Part shown: positions 1-10,377 of the stretch, piece by piece
Layout of the letters: each line of letters starts with the position of its first letter
Numbering within the stretch: position 1 is the first letter of the stretch
From: Cerioporus squamosus
Taxonomy: Eukaryota > Basidiomycota > Agaricomycetes > Polyporales > Polyporaceae
Direction of reading: 5' to 3'
DNA length: 21,265 nucleotides
NCBI GenBank assembly: GCA_022592435.1
Contig: JABYQS010000474.1
Coordinates: forward strand, 1-21,265
The notes under the pieces: model-generated
Database searches by the model: none
What the model saw: only the letters and a program-made list of their open reading frames with translations
Told to the model about the DNA's origin: nothing
Position numbers and translations under genes: made by a program

Positions 1-1167
1 CTCCTCCTGTGCGTATCCCTGCGCGATGTGCGGGTAGTCCTCCTCGGGGCGGCAGACCGTGAGCTCGATCTGGTCTATCTGCGGGATGGCTTGCAGACGC
101 TTCGTGACCGGGAGGAAGTCCGAGAGGGCGTCGTACGCCGAGTCCGTGCATACCGTGAGCAACGTCTTGGGCGGTAGTGTGCAGCACTCCAGGAGAACGG
201 ACGCAGGCCGCGGTGTCGCCAATCCTGATGGAGTCGAGCTGGTCTAACCGGGGAGTCGGGGAGTGCGCGATGGCCGCTGGATTGCCGAGCAGGCCATACA
301 ACGGCACGCAGCCAAATAGACCCAGGATCTCCAGGTCGGGGCACCTCTTCAGCACCTTCATTATGTCAGAAACGGAGCCAGGATAGCAACAACGGATGCT
401 ACGCGCGTGTAGAGGCGTCGTGGCTTCGTCGAGCCCAGCCAGAACGTCGAGGATCCGGAGGGACGGCCCCGCCCAAAGGAGCGGGAGGCCCACGCATGTT
501 GTTCTGAGGATGCGAAGGCGGGGAAAGCGAGCTGGGGACTCGGCCGAGAGATCTGCGGCAAGAGGCGTGATGGCGCAGTCGAGCCGCAACTCCAGCGATT
601 CCAGCAGCGGCAAAGAGAGGTCGAAGAACGGCCGCATATCTCGGTCTTCCTCGCCTCTGCAGTCCAGGTACAAGGCGGAAATTCGGGACAGATGCTCCTC
701 TGTGGCAGGAGCGTGGAGTGCGGGAAGGAAATCGCCATAGAGGCCGAGCGTGATGCGCATAGGGGCTGTTCGGGCGAGTGCGTCGAGGACGACGGATGGG
801 TGGTGCATCGTACTGCCGACAAGCGGCTGCCCAGCGGGTGGGAATAAGAAGTCCTTCCAAAAGACGGGAGTGGCGTGTATGAGCGTACGCCAGCCGCGAC
901 AGACATGCGTGAGCTGGATCGCGTCCCTAGAAGCTGGCTAACGGACCAGCCAGCCGGAAGACCTCTACGAGGATCTCGAGCGGCAACTTCAGGTTGATGA
1001 GGGCGACGCTGTTTGTGCAGCGTCTTCACTCGCAGCATGCGGTCTTGGAGGCCTTGATCTTCGCCTCGTCCTCTTCTAGCATCTTCAACGTGAGCTTTGG
1101 ACTTTCTCTGGTGCGAGATTGGAGTTGCGCAGCCATTCTTCATGGGTATGTTGGAATGCGAGTCCAT
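1..1167 (-). pseudogene. F-box-like/LRR protein pseudogene, copy 1 (3' part cut by window edge)
   Basis: Reading the minus strand and switching frames recovers a protein collinear with the F-box copy at 1823-3506. Recognisable pieces are MLEEDEAKIK, LQDRMLRVKTLH, an F-box core (LPLEILVEVFRLAGP, then LTHVCRGWRTLIH), and downstream leucine-rich stretches such as DMRPFFDLSLPLLESLELRL. The pieces lie in different frames. Breaks fall at about 1084-1093, 1044-1058, 1008-1023, 930-940 (creating a TAG just after the F-box helix) and 190-200. The ATG at 1165-1167 matches the ancestral start of copy 2 by position. The 3' end runs off the window at base 1. F-box proteins normally bring substrates to SCF ubiquitin ligases through Skp1, but this copy cannot make such a protein. 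With five or more breaks, pseudogene status is secure for this copy; the family call rests on motif reading. Confidence 0.85.
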
Positions 1168-1822
1168 CTGGTACGCAGTTTCAGTGGCGATTTCAGTGGC
1201 GACAGCATAGAGAGTGGACCTTGACGTGACAGTGGCACCGTGCCAAATCCGCTAGTAGGGCGTAATCGGTGTCGATCAGGCGTTCCCAACAGTTTCAGAG
1301 TCTGTGTAGCCCAACTTGATGCATAGTCCATACCAGATGAGGGTTACGATGTATACATCGCAAGCGGCGTCGTGGCGATGGTCGTGGAGACTCTTGGAAA
1401 AGCGCACGGCGTTCTAGTAGGTAGCCACGTGGTATCCACGCGCCATCCTCCGCGCGTCTGAGCTTCCTTTTCAGGGCAACTCATCCACGAACCACGACAG
1501 CGCAGTTGCAGCGCAGTGGCATTTTCGACGTCGATATCGCTCCTTCCATTTCTCCAGACCTCGATTCTGGCAGGGACTCTGAGAGGTCGGACGGGCTTGC
1601 CTTCATAGCTTCGGCGGATGCACGCCGTCAACTTCTAAGTACGGAACATAATGATACATGAAGTACAACCTGTAAGCCTTTATTCTGTAGGTGCTGCGGT
1701 GGATTCACAGTGGAACACTGGCATCAAGATTCTGATCCTACCTAGTAGTGATTGACTTGTCCAGACTTGAGCGATCCAAACGCCTTGACTCGACCGTGAC
1801 CGTACCCGGGAGGGTGCAGCTA
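1168..1822. other. Intergenic spacer between F-box copies 1 and 2
   Basis: No gene is supported here. A perfect 12-bp unit (tttcagtggcga) is repeated head to tail at 1179-1190 and 1191-1202, just upstream of the copy 1 start. A CACGTG box sits at 1427-1432, upstream of copy 1. A minus-strand AATAAA lies near 1678-1683. A 95-codon minus-strand open frame at 1344-1631 has no recognisable motif and is probably chance. Confidence 0.5.
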
Positions 1823-2115
1823 CTAGGCGACGCAGCATGGTAACGGTAACATTACCTTAGCCACAACCGCCTGTAACCTCTCGACGTAAGGGATCGGCAA
1901 TGGACAGGGAGCTCGCCTACCCGCCCGGGCTTCACCTGCCGATACACAAACGACTCAAGGCGTACCCCCGAGACGCACGCAGCTCCAGTGTGGACACCAT
2001 CTCCTCGTGCATGGCATCCCAGTCCAAGTCGCCAGTCCGAATGACCCGCAGAATCAAAAGCTCTCGTGCGACGTCTTCCTCCTTGAGAGCATAGAAGATA
2101 TCCTCGCTCCAAGCA
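1823..2115 (-). other. Out-of-frame ancestral C-terminus of F-box copy 2
   Basis: In frames other than the main open frame, this stretch encodes text matching the end of F-box copy 3. One part is WSEDIFYALKEEDVAREL through MVSTLELRASRGYAL, ending at the TGA at 1932-1934. After a further shift comes CPLPIPYVERLQAVVA with PLPC and a TAG at 1823-1825. Copy 3 has CPLPVPYVKRLQAVVA in the matching place. The ancestral gene therefore probably ended at 1823. Confidence 0.7.
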
Positions 2116-3399
2116 ACCTTCGACCATCAAGTGCGTGACTCTCGGGAAGTAGCGCAGCAGCCACGCCCACGCCGTCCCTTGTGCTCGCCGCAAGGGCTCG
2201 CAAAGGATGATCTCCAATTCTACGACAGCCGCAGGGGAGAAGATCGGCGCGAATCCTCGAAAGAGTCGGAAGAGGTCGAAGTCGCCGTTCGGATGCAAGA
2301 TCTTATCCGAAGAGAGCACGGCAAGCCGTGTTCGGGACACTCCATCCGCCTCTGTCGCACAGCCCTGCACCGTGTGCGGATAGTCCGCTGCGGGATGGAG
2401 GACAGAGAGTTCGACTGTGTGTATCGATGGGAGGGCTTGAAGAGGATTCTTGACCGGGAGGAATTCCGAGAGAGTGTCGTACGCTGAGTCTCTGCAAATT
2501 TTGACGAAGGTCTCTCGGGGTATGGGGAAGCATTCGAGCAATGACCTGGCGAGCTTTATACTGTCCCCAATCTTGAACTCCTCCAGACGGTTCAGTCGAG
2601 GGGTTGGGACTGCTGGGTCGAGACGCCAACCCGGTCCAAGACCTGGCAAACAGCCGGATAGATTCAGTTCCTCCAGATTGGCGCACCTATTCAGCGCCAT
2701 GAACAGCTCCGAGATGGAGCGAAGATGACAACAGCGCATACGACGCGCGTCGCGAGGCCTGACTGCTTCCTCGGCTACAGCCACAATATCGAGGGACCGC
2801 AGGGATGGCCCCACCCAAGCGAGCGGAAAACTGGTGCAAGTAGTCTTGAGAGCGCGAAGTCGGGGGAAGCGAGATGGGGACTCGGCAGACATATCCGTGG
2901 GACGAATGGCAATGGAGCAATTGAACCGTATTCGCAGCGACTCCAAGAATGGTAGAGAGAGGTCGAAGAACGGGCGCATGTCCCTGTCGACCATAGTCCT
3001 GCAATCGAGATACATGGACGTCATCCGAGACAGATGTGCCTCTGTGCCCGGAGTTCGTAGTGCCGGCAGGAAATCACCGTAGAGGCAGAACGTGAAGCGC
3101 ATGGGAGCTGACCGGGCGAGCGCATCGAGGACGACTGATGGGTGTTTCATCGTGTTGCCAATCAAATGATGTCCAGGAGGCGGGAAGAGGAAGTCTGTCC
3201 AATAGGAGGGAGTATTGTGGACGAGAATACGCCAGGCGTGGCAGATATGAGTAAGTCGGATCGCCTCACGAGGGCCGGTCAGGGGACCAGCGAGACGGAA
3301 GATCATCACGAGGATCTCGACTGGCAGCTTGATGTTGAACAGGGCGGCCCCGTTGTAGAATCTCTTCAATTCGAGCCTCCGCTCACGAAGAGTGCTCAT
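1852..3399 (-). CDS. F-box-like/LRR domain protein, copy 2 (main open frame, 515 codons)
   Basis: The open frame starts at the ATG at 3399. An F-box core lies at about residues 22-70: LPVEILVMIFRLAGPL, then an LTHICHAWRILV helix and PSYWTDF. A long leucine-rich region follows (for example LRSLDI near the middle and LEELNLSGCLPG). Family knowledge suggests an SCF ubiquitin-ligase substrate adaptor; the substrate is unknown. It aligns with the third copy (17481-19175) without internal breaks for about 429 codons. Near 2108-2118 the family frame is lost. The conserved C-terminal text (DVARELLILRVIR, MVSTLELRASRGYAL) continues in another frame to a TGA at 1932-1934, so the last ~85 residues of this open frame are out-of-frame sequence. 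The N-terminal ~36 family residues are likewise in another frame, upstream. It may be a recent pseudogene, a gene with altered ends, or an assembly artefact. Family identity is fairly sure; functionality is uncertain. Confidence 0.7.
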   Translation of the reverse strand: MSTLRERRLELKRFYNGAALFNIKLPVEILVMIFRLAGPLTGPREAIRLTHICHAWRILVHNTPSYWTDFLFPPPGHHLIGNTMKHPSVVLDALARSAPMRFTFCLYGDFLPALRTPGTEAHLSRMTSMYLDCRTMVDRDMRPFFDLSLPFLESLRIRFNCSIAIRPTDMSAESPSRFPRLRALKTTCTSFPLAWVGPSLRSLDIVAVAEEAVRPRDARRMRCCHLRSISELFMALNRCANLEELNLSGCLPGLGPGWRLDPAVPTPRLNRLEEFKIGDSIKLARSLLECFPIPRETFVKICRDSAYDTLSEFLPVKNPLQALPSIHTVELSVLHPAADYPHTVQGCATEADGVSRTRLAVLSSDKILHPNGDFDLFRLFRGFAPIFSPAAVVELEIILCEPLRRAQGTAWAWLLRYFPRVTHLMVEGCLERGYLLCSQGGRRRTRAFDSAGHSDWRLGLGCHARGDGVHTGAACVSGVRLESFVYRQVKPGRVGELPVHCRSLTSRGYRRLWLR

Positions 3400-3506
3400 T
3401 TAGCCTCATTTTCTTGCAACATTCGCGACGCTAATGCCTGAGCTTCCGTAGGCGTAAGACCGGTAAGGCTGGCTCGTTCCACTCCGGATACATGGTTGTG
3501 GATCAT
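3396..3506 (-). other. 36-codon upstream open frame overlapping the F-box copy 2 start by ATGA
   Basis: An ATG at 3504-3506 opens a 36-residue frame (with GLTPTEAQALASRMLQENEA inside) that is collinear with the first codons of the copy 3 frame. It stops at TGA 3396-3398, and the main frame starts at ATG 3397-3399, so the two share ATGA. Comparison with copy 3 implies that one base was lost in an A-rich stretch, splitting an originally continuous reading frame. Whether the ribosome reinitiates at this junction cannot be told from sequence. Confidence 0.65.
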
Positions 3507-3807
3507 CCTGGTACAGAATCTCATTGTCAATCCTTGAAGAAGAAACCTGCTGCTCACCGTATCATAGAGCGAATAGACAACTCGACGCTTCCGTAAGTTG
3601 GGTGGTTGGGGTTCGAAATCACCCCTGATTCAAGTTCGGACAAGGACAAGGACTAGCAAGACGGCGAGGTGGAGAGACGTGAGTTGAGCCTGGTAGCATT
3701 TTATGCAACAAGCTCACCTGAACCTGATGAGGAGGTCGTGGTGGAGGTGGCGGACAGAGAGTAGCGAGGCAAGCCGAACTGAGGCCAGTGCGGTAAGTGG
3801 TTTCGAC

Positions 3808-3813
3808 CACGTG
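3808..3813 (-). promoter_or_regulatory. CACGTG box in the F-box copy 2 upstream region
   Basis: This palindromic CACGTG (E-box, the bHLH-type consensus) lies about 250 bp upstream of a GATACGGTGAGC element (3552-3563, minus). The same pair occurs upstream of F-box copy 3 (17172-17177 and 17416-17427) with a gap of about 244 bp. The flanks are also similar (GAAACCAC follows within a few bases in both). Conservation between copies supports shared promoter descent; factor binding is inference. Confidence 0.5.
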
Positions 3814-3900
3814 GCTCGGTCCGTGTGGACCGGGCGTCTTGGAGTTCGACTCAACCGGTCCTCCTCGACTCTCCTTAGTCCTACCACGACCTGACCTCGA

Positions 3901-3916
3901 TACCATTTATATGGTA
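3901..3916 (+). promoter_or_regulatory. Palindrome with TATA-like core upstream of HRI1
   Basis: TACCAT and ATGGTA arms flank TTAT, giving a perfect 6-bp inverted repeat whose centre reads TTTATATGG. It lies 111 bp upstream of the HRI1 ATG at 4028 and could serve as a TATA element or a factor site. The surrounding 3507-4027 holds no supported gene. Confidence 0.35.
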
Positions 3917-4027
3917 CTAGTGCTGTGTGTGCGGTAGGCGAGTATTGTGGGACGCTTCCAGATTACTCTGTCTTATGACAAGATACGCGCAGAAATACGG
4001 TCGTACATCTGACCGCCATTTGCCGCC

Positions 4028-4782
4028 ATGTCGATATCCGAACGTCTGTACATCCGCTGGGTAAGCCCTCATGTGCATGTCTACAAGTCTAGAGGAAGTG
4101 CTGATTACTTTATTTCTCCGTCGCGCAGCTACCAGACGAAGCTTCTGAACCGACCTCGACCCTCGTCCTCACCGCGTCAAACAAGCAATTCGTCGATCTT
4201 CGGCTTATCAAGCCCTCCTCTCCCTCCGCGCCGTACACCGTACTCGACTGGGGCATAGGCGGCCGCTCTGTGAGCACGCCTGGCCACGGAGAGTGGATCC
4301 ACGAGATCGATTCACGCACCGAAGAGCCAGAGGCGGACGCAGGCGACATGTTCCCGCATCCTACGCTTCCGGATGTAGAGCTCGAGCGCGGCAGAATGCG
4401 CCACCCTGAGAGCGGGGACGTCCGCGAGTACGAGGAGGCCTGGAAGCATGTCGACGTCGCTCCTGATCCTGCCGGCGAACTGCACGAGGGCAGCCGTGTG
4501 AGCGTGTTCCTGGAGATGGACGAGGAGGACGAGGGAAGCGGGCGCCGCCGGAGGGGCATGATTTCGAGAGTGGGGCAATATTGTCAGGGAATTGTGAGGG
4601 ACGGCAAGGGCGTGTCTGTTCAGCGCTGGTCGTGGGCAGATGGCGAGGGGTGGAAGAAGGTCGCGCAAATCGGAGATGCGTCCATGGCGTGCGACACTAC
4701 CTGGAGGGAGGATTTGAAGGAGGGAGACAGCGTACATCGCGATGGACACTCATGGATCGTCAAGGCTGTCAAGGTTTGGTAA
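4028..4782 (+). CDS. HRI1: HRI1 family protein (Hrr25-interacting protein 1 homologue)
   Basis: There are two exons, 4028-4060 and 4129-4782, with a 68-nt intron (GTAAGC donor, CTGAT branch-like site, CAG acceptor). Together they encode 228 residues with no break. Exon 1 gives MSISERLYIRW. Exon 2 continues with TLVLTASNKQFVDLRLIKP (22-40) and LDWGIGG (50-56). The acidic family signature IHEIDSRTEEPEADAGDM spans 68-85, and the late barrel segment RVGQYCQGIVRDG spans 158-170, followed by WSWADGEGWKK. In yeast, HRI1 is a cytoplasmic and nuclear protein named for its interaction with the casein kinase Hrr25; it has no known enzymatic activity. The start is chosen because MSISxRxxIRW is the typical N-terminus and a GCCGCC context precedes it. 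Without splicing, exon 1 runs into a wrong frame. Confidence 0.88.
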
Positions 4783-5597
4783 ACTGTGCTGTTGTCTGAT
4801 CAGCGGAGGTTTGTACTGGACTAGCACTATGTCATGTCGCCGCATGTAGCATTGTAAGCACAGGTACGGGCAGCGGCGGCGAAGCAGGTGGTCTGGCTCG
4901 ATTGTGTTCATTGCACAGTGAGATCGGAGAGTAGTCTCTTTGTCTCGGATATGCTCTTGGTACGAAGTGAGTAACTGCGCTTTTGAAACGCGCAGAACAC
5001 GCATCCTACGCTGGGGCACCACGTTGACCGTGAGTCGTAGTACGCTTCGACCATACAGGTTCGGATTTCAGAGACGAGTCTCGAGTGGTTCGAAGTAGAT
5101 GATATGTAGCGACCTGTCAGACGCGGAAACGCTTGGCAAGGTATGACCCAACCGCCACCGATGTCTGTGTATCGACGGTAATCAGAGAGTTGATAATTCG
5201 CGAGACTTGAACATGCATACGTGCCGTGATGAGGAGGAGGTGAGTCAGGCGTGTAACGTGTTGGGTGAGCTGTCACTGGCAGTTGGTTCCGAATTCCCAG
5301 GTTACTGCGCACCAAGGCAAGCGCCATCTCGAAGTCCCTGTGATCTGTCATAGTTCAGATTCCGCTGTAAATACATAACGGGCGGCCACATGAAGCCGAA
5401 CTCGAGGCTCCGCCTGCACAGTGCGCAGCTTCATCTAAGTACACGTCCATCAAGGTACGCTGAAGGGAACGTCTCCGCAGCCCGCGAACTGAAGGTCAAC
5501 ACTCACCTCTGGTATCGTAGGCATTCAGGTCTGGTCACTCACATCCCGAGCGAGCTCCAGCCACCTTCATCGAGTCGCCCGGATCCTCATCCACACC
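4783..5597. other. Intergenic region, HRI1 to the small membrane protein
   Basis: I see no gene with recognisable content. A 147-codon minus-strand open frame at 4908-5351 has mixed composition and no motif, and its codons do not show the C/G-ending bias of the real genes nearby, so I leave it out. The last ~200 bases presumably hold the promoter and 5' leader of the 5598 gene. Confidence 0.45.
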
Positions 5598-6050
5598 ATG
5601 TTGCACACACTCAGCGCGGACTGGCAAGCGGACGGCAAGGTCGGCGCAGCAGACCCCCACACTGACGAAGACCTCGCCGTGCCCCCCGAGTACACCGCCC
5701 TCCCTACCAGCTCGTCCGCCTCCGCCGTGGGCCCGAACGACTCCGCGAGCAACATCGGCTCGCCGAGCTCTAACGAGGGCCTGAACATCATGGTACTCAT
5801 CTGGACGGGCCTCAGCGCGATCATCTTCCCGCCCGCGATCGTCGCGGGTGCGGCAGTGGCGTCCGCGGCGGTGATGCTGTACGGATGCGGGAAACTGCTG
5901 GAGGGTATCGGGCGCGGGCTCGCGTATGCGCCAGAGCTCCTGTACAGGGCGTGCGTGGGCAAGCAGGTCAAGAAGGTCGCTGCGACGTGGAGGGCGCGGA
6001 GGCTTGAGGTGCAGGGACAGGATGTCGAGGCTGGCACGATCGCTCTTTGA
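5598..6050 (+). CDS. Hypothetical small membrane protein, 150 residues
   Basis: I do not recognise this protein. It is one intronless frame from an ATG at 5598 (context ACACC) to TGA at 6050, with strong C/G-ending codon bias like the certain genes here. Residues 1-60 are polar and rich in Ser, Ala, Pro and Asp (GAADPHTDEDLAVPPEYTAL and a Ser-rich linker). Residues about 62-96 form one long or two short hydrophobic segments (IMVLIWTGLSAIIFPPAIVA, then GAAVASAAVMLYGCG), breaking at FPPA. The tail is basic (KQVKKVAATWRARR, about 122-135). This architecture, an acidic disordered N-terminus, a hairpin-like membrane insert and a basic tail, suggests a small membrane-anchored protein. No function is claimed. 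It could extend further by splicing, but no good upstream exon was seen. Confidence 0.6.
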   Translation: MLHTLSADWQADGKVGAADPHTDEDLAVPPEYTALPTSSSASAVGPNDSASNIGSPSSNEGLNIMVLIWTGLSAIIFPPAIVAGAAVASAAVMLYGCGKLLEGIGRGLAYAPELLYRACVGKQVKKVAATWRARRLEVQGQDVEAGTIAL

Positions 6051-7970
6051 GGTGAGCGTGCCGTGTACCGGGTCTACTGCACAGATCACTTACTTTCCAT
6101 ACGTGATCAGCCTATACACGCAGAAACACACCATCAGATCACATATCCTCTCCTCCGCTACGTGTCTACTCACCTGAAACCTCGCCTTCTCACGTGTCCA
6201 GTATACTATGCGAACCGTCGCTCCTTTGCATGTGCTGCGGGAATGGCTCCAGTAAGTAAAGGGCGTATCCAGAAGTCTCGACGATGCAAGCATCCGGTAC
6301 GTTGTAGGACAGGCGCGAAGTTCTCGCGGAAAGTAGTCAGTCTCGTGGTCATCTCTACGTTGAAGATGCAGACAGAAGAGACAAACCGCTCGGAGTACCG
6401 TCGAGGTTGCCGGCGAGACAGCCCATTGAGCGTGTCGGAGTGGGCTATTGTCCGTGTATCTTGACTGGACGCGCAGGCCGATCGCCACGGTATCAGCGTG
6501 TCCATCGTCGAAGGAAAGGGACACTGCGTACCTCTCGAAGAGGACGGCAGCTGGAGGTAAGAGTCAGACGAGTTGACGAACACTGGAGAGGATTAGTGAC
6601 TTCAAAACGCACCTTAGATCCAGTGTCCGTTCTCCGTCGAATTCACACACAACAGCGCTTCAGCCTTCAACTTGCACGAGGCCCGCACGCCGGGAGAGTC
6701 CTGCATGCAAGGCGGCCGCGTGCCTGTCCTCTTGCACAGGAATCGCGCCGACCAGCAGCGTCTGCATGAGCACATGTCGCGTCAGTCTCGGGTATGCAAG
6801 TAAGTACTTCCCTTTGCGTACGCGAGCCCATCTTCTGACAGAGTCTGACAGAACTTCAGAAGATCGCCATGACGTACAGACCACCCCGCTGGCCCTGCGA
6901 ATCAGGCCCGCCAGCTGCAGGACGACGCGCAATCAGCACACGTTGACAGGAAGAACTGTGGGCGTACGTGGTGGCCGAACTCAAAAGCGTTCGAACCCTG
7001 AAGCTGAAGGCCACGACGCGCGTGAGCGGTCCGCTGCCTTCATCTCTTAGAGTTCGAAACATACCTGCGCGAGATATGAACAGCGGGCGCTCCGTTCATG
7101 TGGCGGATATGTGCGGCCGTAGAGAGTCGTTGTGGCGGAGGGCGAGTCTTCTGTCGATCTTCGCAGGTAGGGCGGACGAGCCGCGCGCGGGCGCAGGCAG
7201 CAGCTCGAGCCTCCGGCCTCGAGGACACCCTGATATTCCGAAGGACGTACATAGATGGCGACTTCTGCCGTCTCCCTGCAGCTCGGCGACGGACGTGAAC
7301 AGGTTGCTCCGCGGCGCGCTCACCAGAAAGGCCGCACTCCGCACTGTCGTAACTGTCAGAAGCCTTGAATTCACTGTGCAGGGTCCGGGCGGCCATCCGA
7401 AGCTTCAAGCTGCGCCACAGAACACGGAGCAGAACGTGCGGGCGTAAGATCGCAGGTCTACGGCGAAGAAGATGAGAACGAGGCGGGTATCGATTGACGC
7501 ACCCTCACGACGCGAGAGGCGGTTACGCTCTCGACTCGGGTATACGCAGGAAGCGTGTACAGAACCATAGACGGCGTATGGAAGCCCAACCCCCCAGCCG
7601 CTCTGGCACCTCCGCGGTCTGCAACCAAGTCCGTGTAGGCGAGATCAAGGATTGAGGAAGTAACGAGGCCGCGTGCGCTGCGTACTTCTTGACCTGGACG
7701 TGTCCGAGTCCTAGAACTTACATACTCAGGAAGCGTCCATGCACGCTTACCCGGCGGGTGCAATGAGCGTGACCCTCGCGAGAGACGCGAACACCCATCG
7801 ATTGATGGATCGCCCCTGGGTTATGCGAGATTATGTTGCGCGCGACGTGCGACACGGATCTTCTGGCGGTTTAGCATGAGCGCGAGACGTAAGTATTGGG
7901 GATAGGCATAGCCGTACACAGGGTTTAGATTATAGATACGAATCACAGGAGATTCGTCCTCCATGCTCCA

Positions 7971-7991
7971 TCGTCGTCGTCGTCGTCGTCG
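7971..7991 (+). repeat. (TCG)7 microsatellite
   Basis: Seven uninterrupted TCG units lie in the gene-poor region. The arginine-rich frame it creates (from 7963) is not considered coding. Confidence 0.9.
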
Positions 7992-10363
7992 CTTCCCCGG
8001 CCTCCGCGGTCCCTCGTGTCATGTCACCCCAGGAAGCACGGTCGAGGTCGAAGGCCATGCATCTCGGTGCATATGTGACATGAACGCGAGAACGGGAAGC
8101 GAGGCACTAGAAGGCTTGCGCGCATTCGGATCGTCCGTTCAAGCACCCACGCAGGTCCCTGGGAGCGCTGTAGACAGCGGGTAGACAGGCTTCACTCGCA
8201 GGCTGATATTGCCCCGTCCACGGATGTGCATGGCCAGGATGGCCTCGCAGCAATCCCGAGGACGTACGGCGGCAGCCCGCACATCCCGCGCGGTCAGGAG
8301 AACGCTGCTTCCAGAGCGACGTATCGGAAGGGCTCCGTGTACATACATAGCGCACAGGTGCCGCTTGGGCTAGTCTCACTCAACGAGGAACGACGAGCAG
8401 GGAGCCAAGAAGTAGCGGTGGAAGAGAAGTCACGACTCACCATCCGCGCGCACGGAGGCATTGCGTGCAATGGCGCAGGGTGCCGCGCACGCCAGCTCGT
8501 CTGTGTATCCCTGATACCGCCGGGCGTAACACGGGCGATTCGAGTGCCTCTTGGTCAAAGTCTGACTCTGACGGACGGTGACGAGAGGAGGCGCGGGGCT
8601 GGGGTATGTTCCCGCCAGCCAGGCTCGGCCCTGAGCAGATGCTGCGAGTAGCAGTGATAGGAGGACTAGTACTGGTGCCGATCAGCACGAAGAGAAGGAA
8701 CAGCTGGAATGGAAGAGAGAAGCCCACGTACGCTTTACAGAGGGCGAGGCACTTACATGGGAACGGCCCGCACCATGCCACGGTCACAAGCGACAGTATG
8801 CATTTCGGGCTTCTGAGTGACGTGGCCAGGAAGGGAGCACAGGGACCTGCGCGGTGGGTTGGGGCCCGGAGCTTGGGTTGAGGGACAGCTGCCGGTGAGA
8901 TACCGCGTTCGGCGCAGGCGGGCTTCCAGAACCTGCCTAAAGATTTGAGAACGCTGACGGACGCAAGGAGAGGCGCATGCGGCGCGGCGCGGGTGTGATA
9001 CTATAGGAAGGTTAGCATTGAACCCGATGCCCGTAGAGGCCCGGTCTTCTGAGCCGCACGCTTCAGGCCTTATGCCTTGGGTTCGACGTATCGTTGAGGA
9101 GCTCCTTGCGTGCGCACACGGGCAGGGAAGCAGGTACAGGTACCTGAGAGTGCCTGAGAGCGGGGGGGTTCGTCTTCGGCGGCGGTCGGTCCCGAAGCTG
9201 TATAGTAGGTTCACCGTTCACATGCGAAGCCGAAGACAGCGTACGCGTCGTGTGTCGTCAGCTCTATGGCTACCGCATCGGTGAACGGCGAACTCACGAC
9301 GATTCCCCGTATGTAGCACTGCGGACTACGGTCCCGTGACGCTGTGCCATGGCCAGCAGTACCGACGAACGTGGTCGGTGACGAGGGCTCGGAGGGGCGG
9401 GTGGTCCCACGCTGGGAGTGCTCCAGGCTATTGAAGCTGAAGTCGCAGCCTATCGGTATCGCCGACTGACGTCAGCGAGCAGCAGTCGGATAGCCTCGAG
9501 ATGTGAGCCCGGACGTAGACGTACTAGGATGCCGGAAGGGAGCCTGGACTGAGCCGTGACGCACCGCCAGTTGTCGCTGGCACGAAGCTGCGGGCTTCAA
9601 TGCTGTGAGCTTCATGAAGAGTTCCAAGGCGGGAAGGGACCTAGCCTGCAAGCGACTGCTTCACGCTGGACTCGGACGCTGCAGACTCGGAATAGACGTC
9701 GAGCGTCGAGCTTTGAACCCCGGAGAACTCGAAACCGTGTCACTGCTAGCCACGCGAGACTCGACCCAGGTCCGAAGGAAACAGGCCTGAGGGTGCTGTA
9801 CGCTGCCAAGTTGCCGAGATGAACGCCAGAGCGGACGAGGCAATGCGGCCCGGCAGTTTGAAGTACGCTCACAGTCAGTATCAGTATCCAGCTGTCATCG
9901 ACGCCACTTGAAGGTTTGAAGGCCGGAGAAGAGGCAGCTAGTCGGACGAGAGCAAAGGTACCGATGCTACCAGTATCGTCTTGCAACAAGGACAAGCTTG
10001 AACTGAGCAAGTTGCGTGCAAAATGTCTGCATGCAATGGCGCAGAGACGTCGCGGAGAGTCGATCTGGATCGAACCCACCCCAGCCCTAACCCTACCATC
10101 CGTCGTCCATCCCGGTCCGTCCACTGGGCAGTTGGCCGTGGCTCTCGCTCACTCGTCATCCCAACATCCAGCCTGCGTCCGGCCCTCCGCTGTGCACATC
10201 CTCAGGCTCAGGCACTACTCTGGAGGGCACCCACAACCGCGTCTCGCGTCTCGCGTCGCGCGCCTCGCAAGCCAAAGCAAGCTCGAGGCTCGCACAAGCT
10301 TTGAGACCTCTTCGAATCCGTTCTCCACACACTTTGAATCCGGATCCCCGAGCCTCCCGAGTA

Positions 10364-10377
10364 CCAGTACATACTGG
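10364..10377. promoter_or_regulatory. Inverted repeat just upstream of the macro-like gene
   Basis: CCAGTA and TACTGG arms around a CA centre form a near-perfect 14-bp palindrome ending 33 bp before the ATG at 10411. It may be a factor site or lie in the 5' leader; function is inferred only from position. Confidence 0.3.

Noticed and set aside
361..1167. 268-codon minus-strand open frame as an intact gene
   Set aside because: Only its first part carries family text (LQDRMLRVKTLH); the F-box core lies in another frame, so it is one frame of a pseudogene.
3605..3630. GGGGTTCGAAATCACCCC-like tRNA T-arm
   Set aside because: No matching acceptor stem, D-arm or anticodon arm could be placed around it on either strand.
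4908..5351. 147-codon minus-strand open frame between HRI1 and the small membrane protein
   Set aside because: No domain, no codon bias like the neighbouring genes, no clear promoter.
10083..10096. CCCTAACCCTA resembling telomere repeats
   Set aside because: Fewer than two and a half units; too short to call an interstitial telomere.
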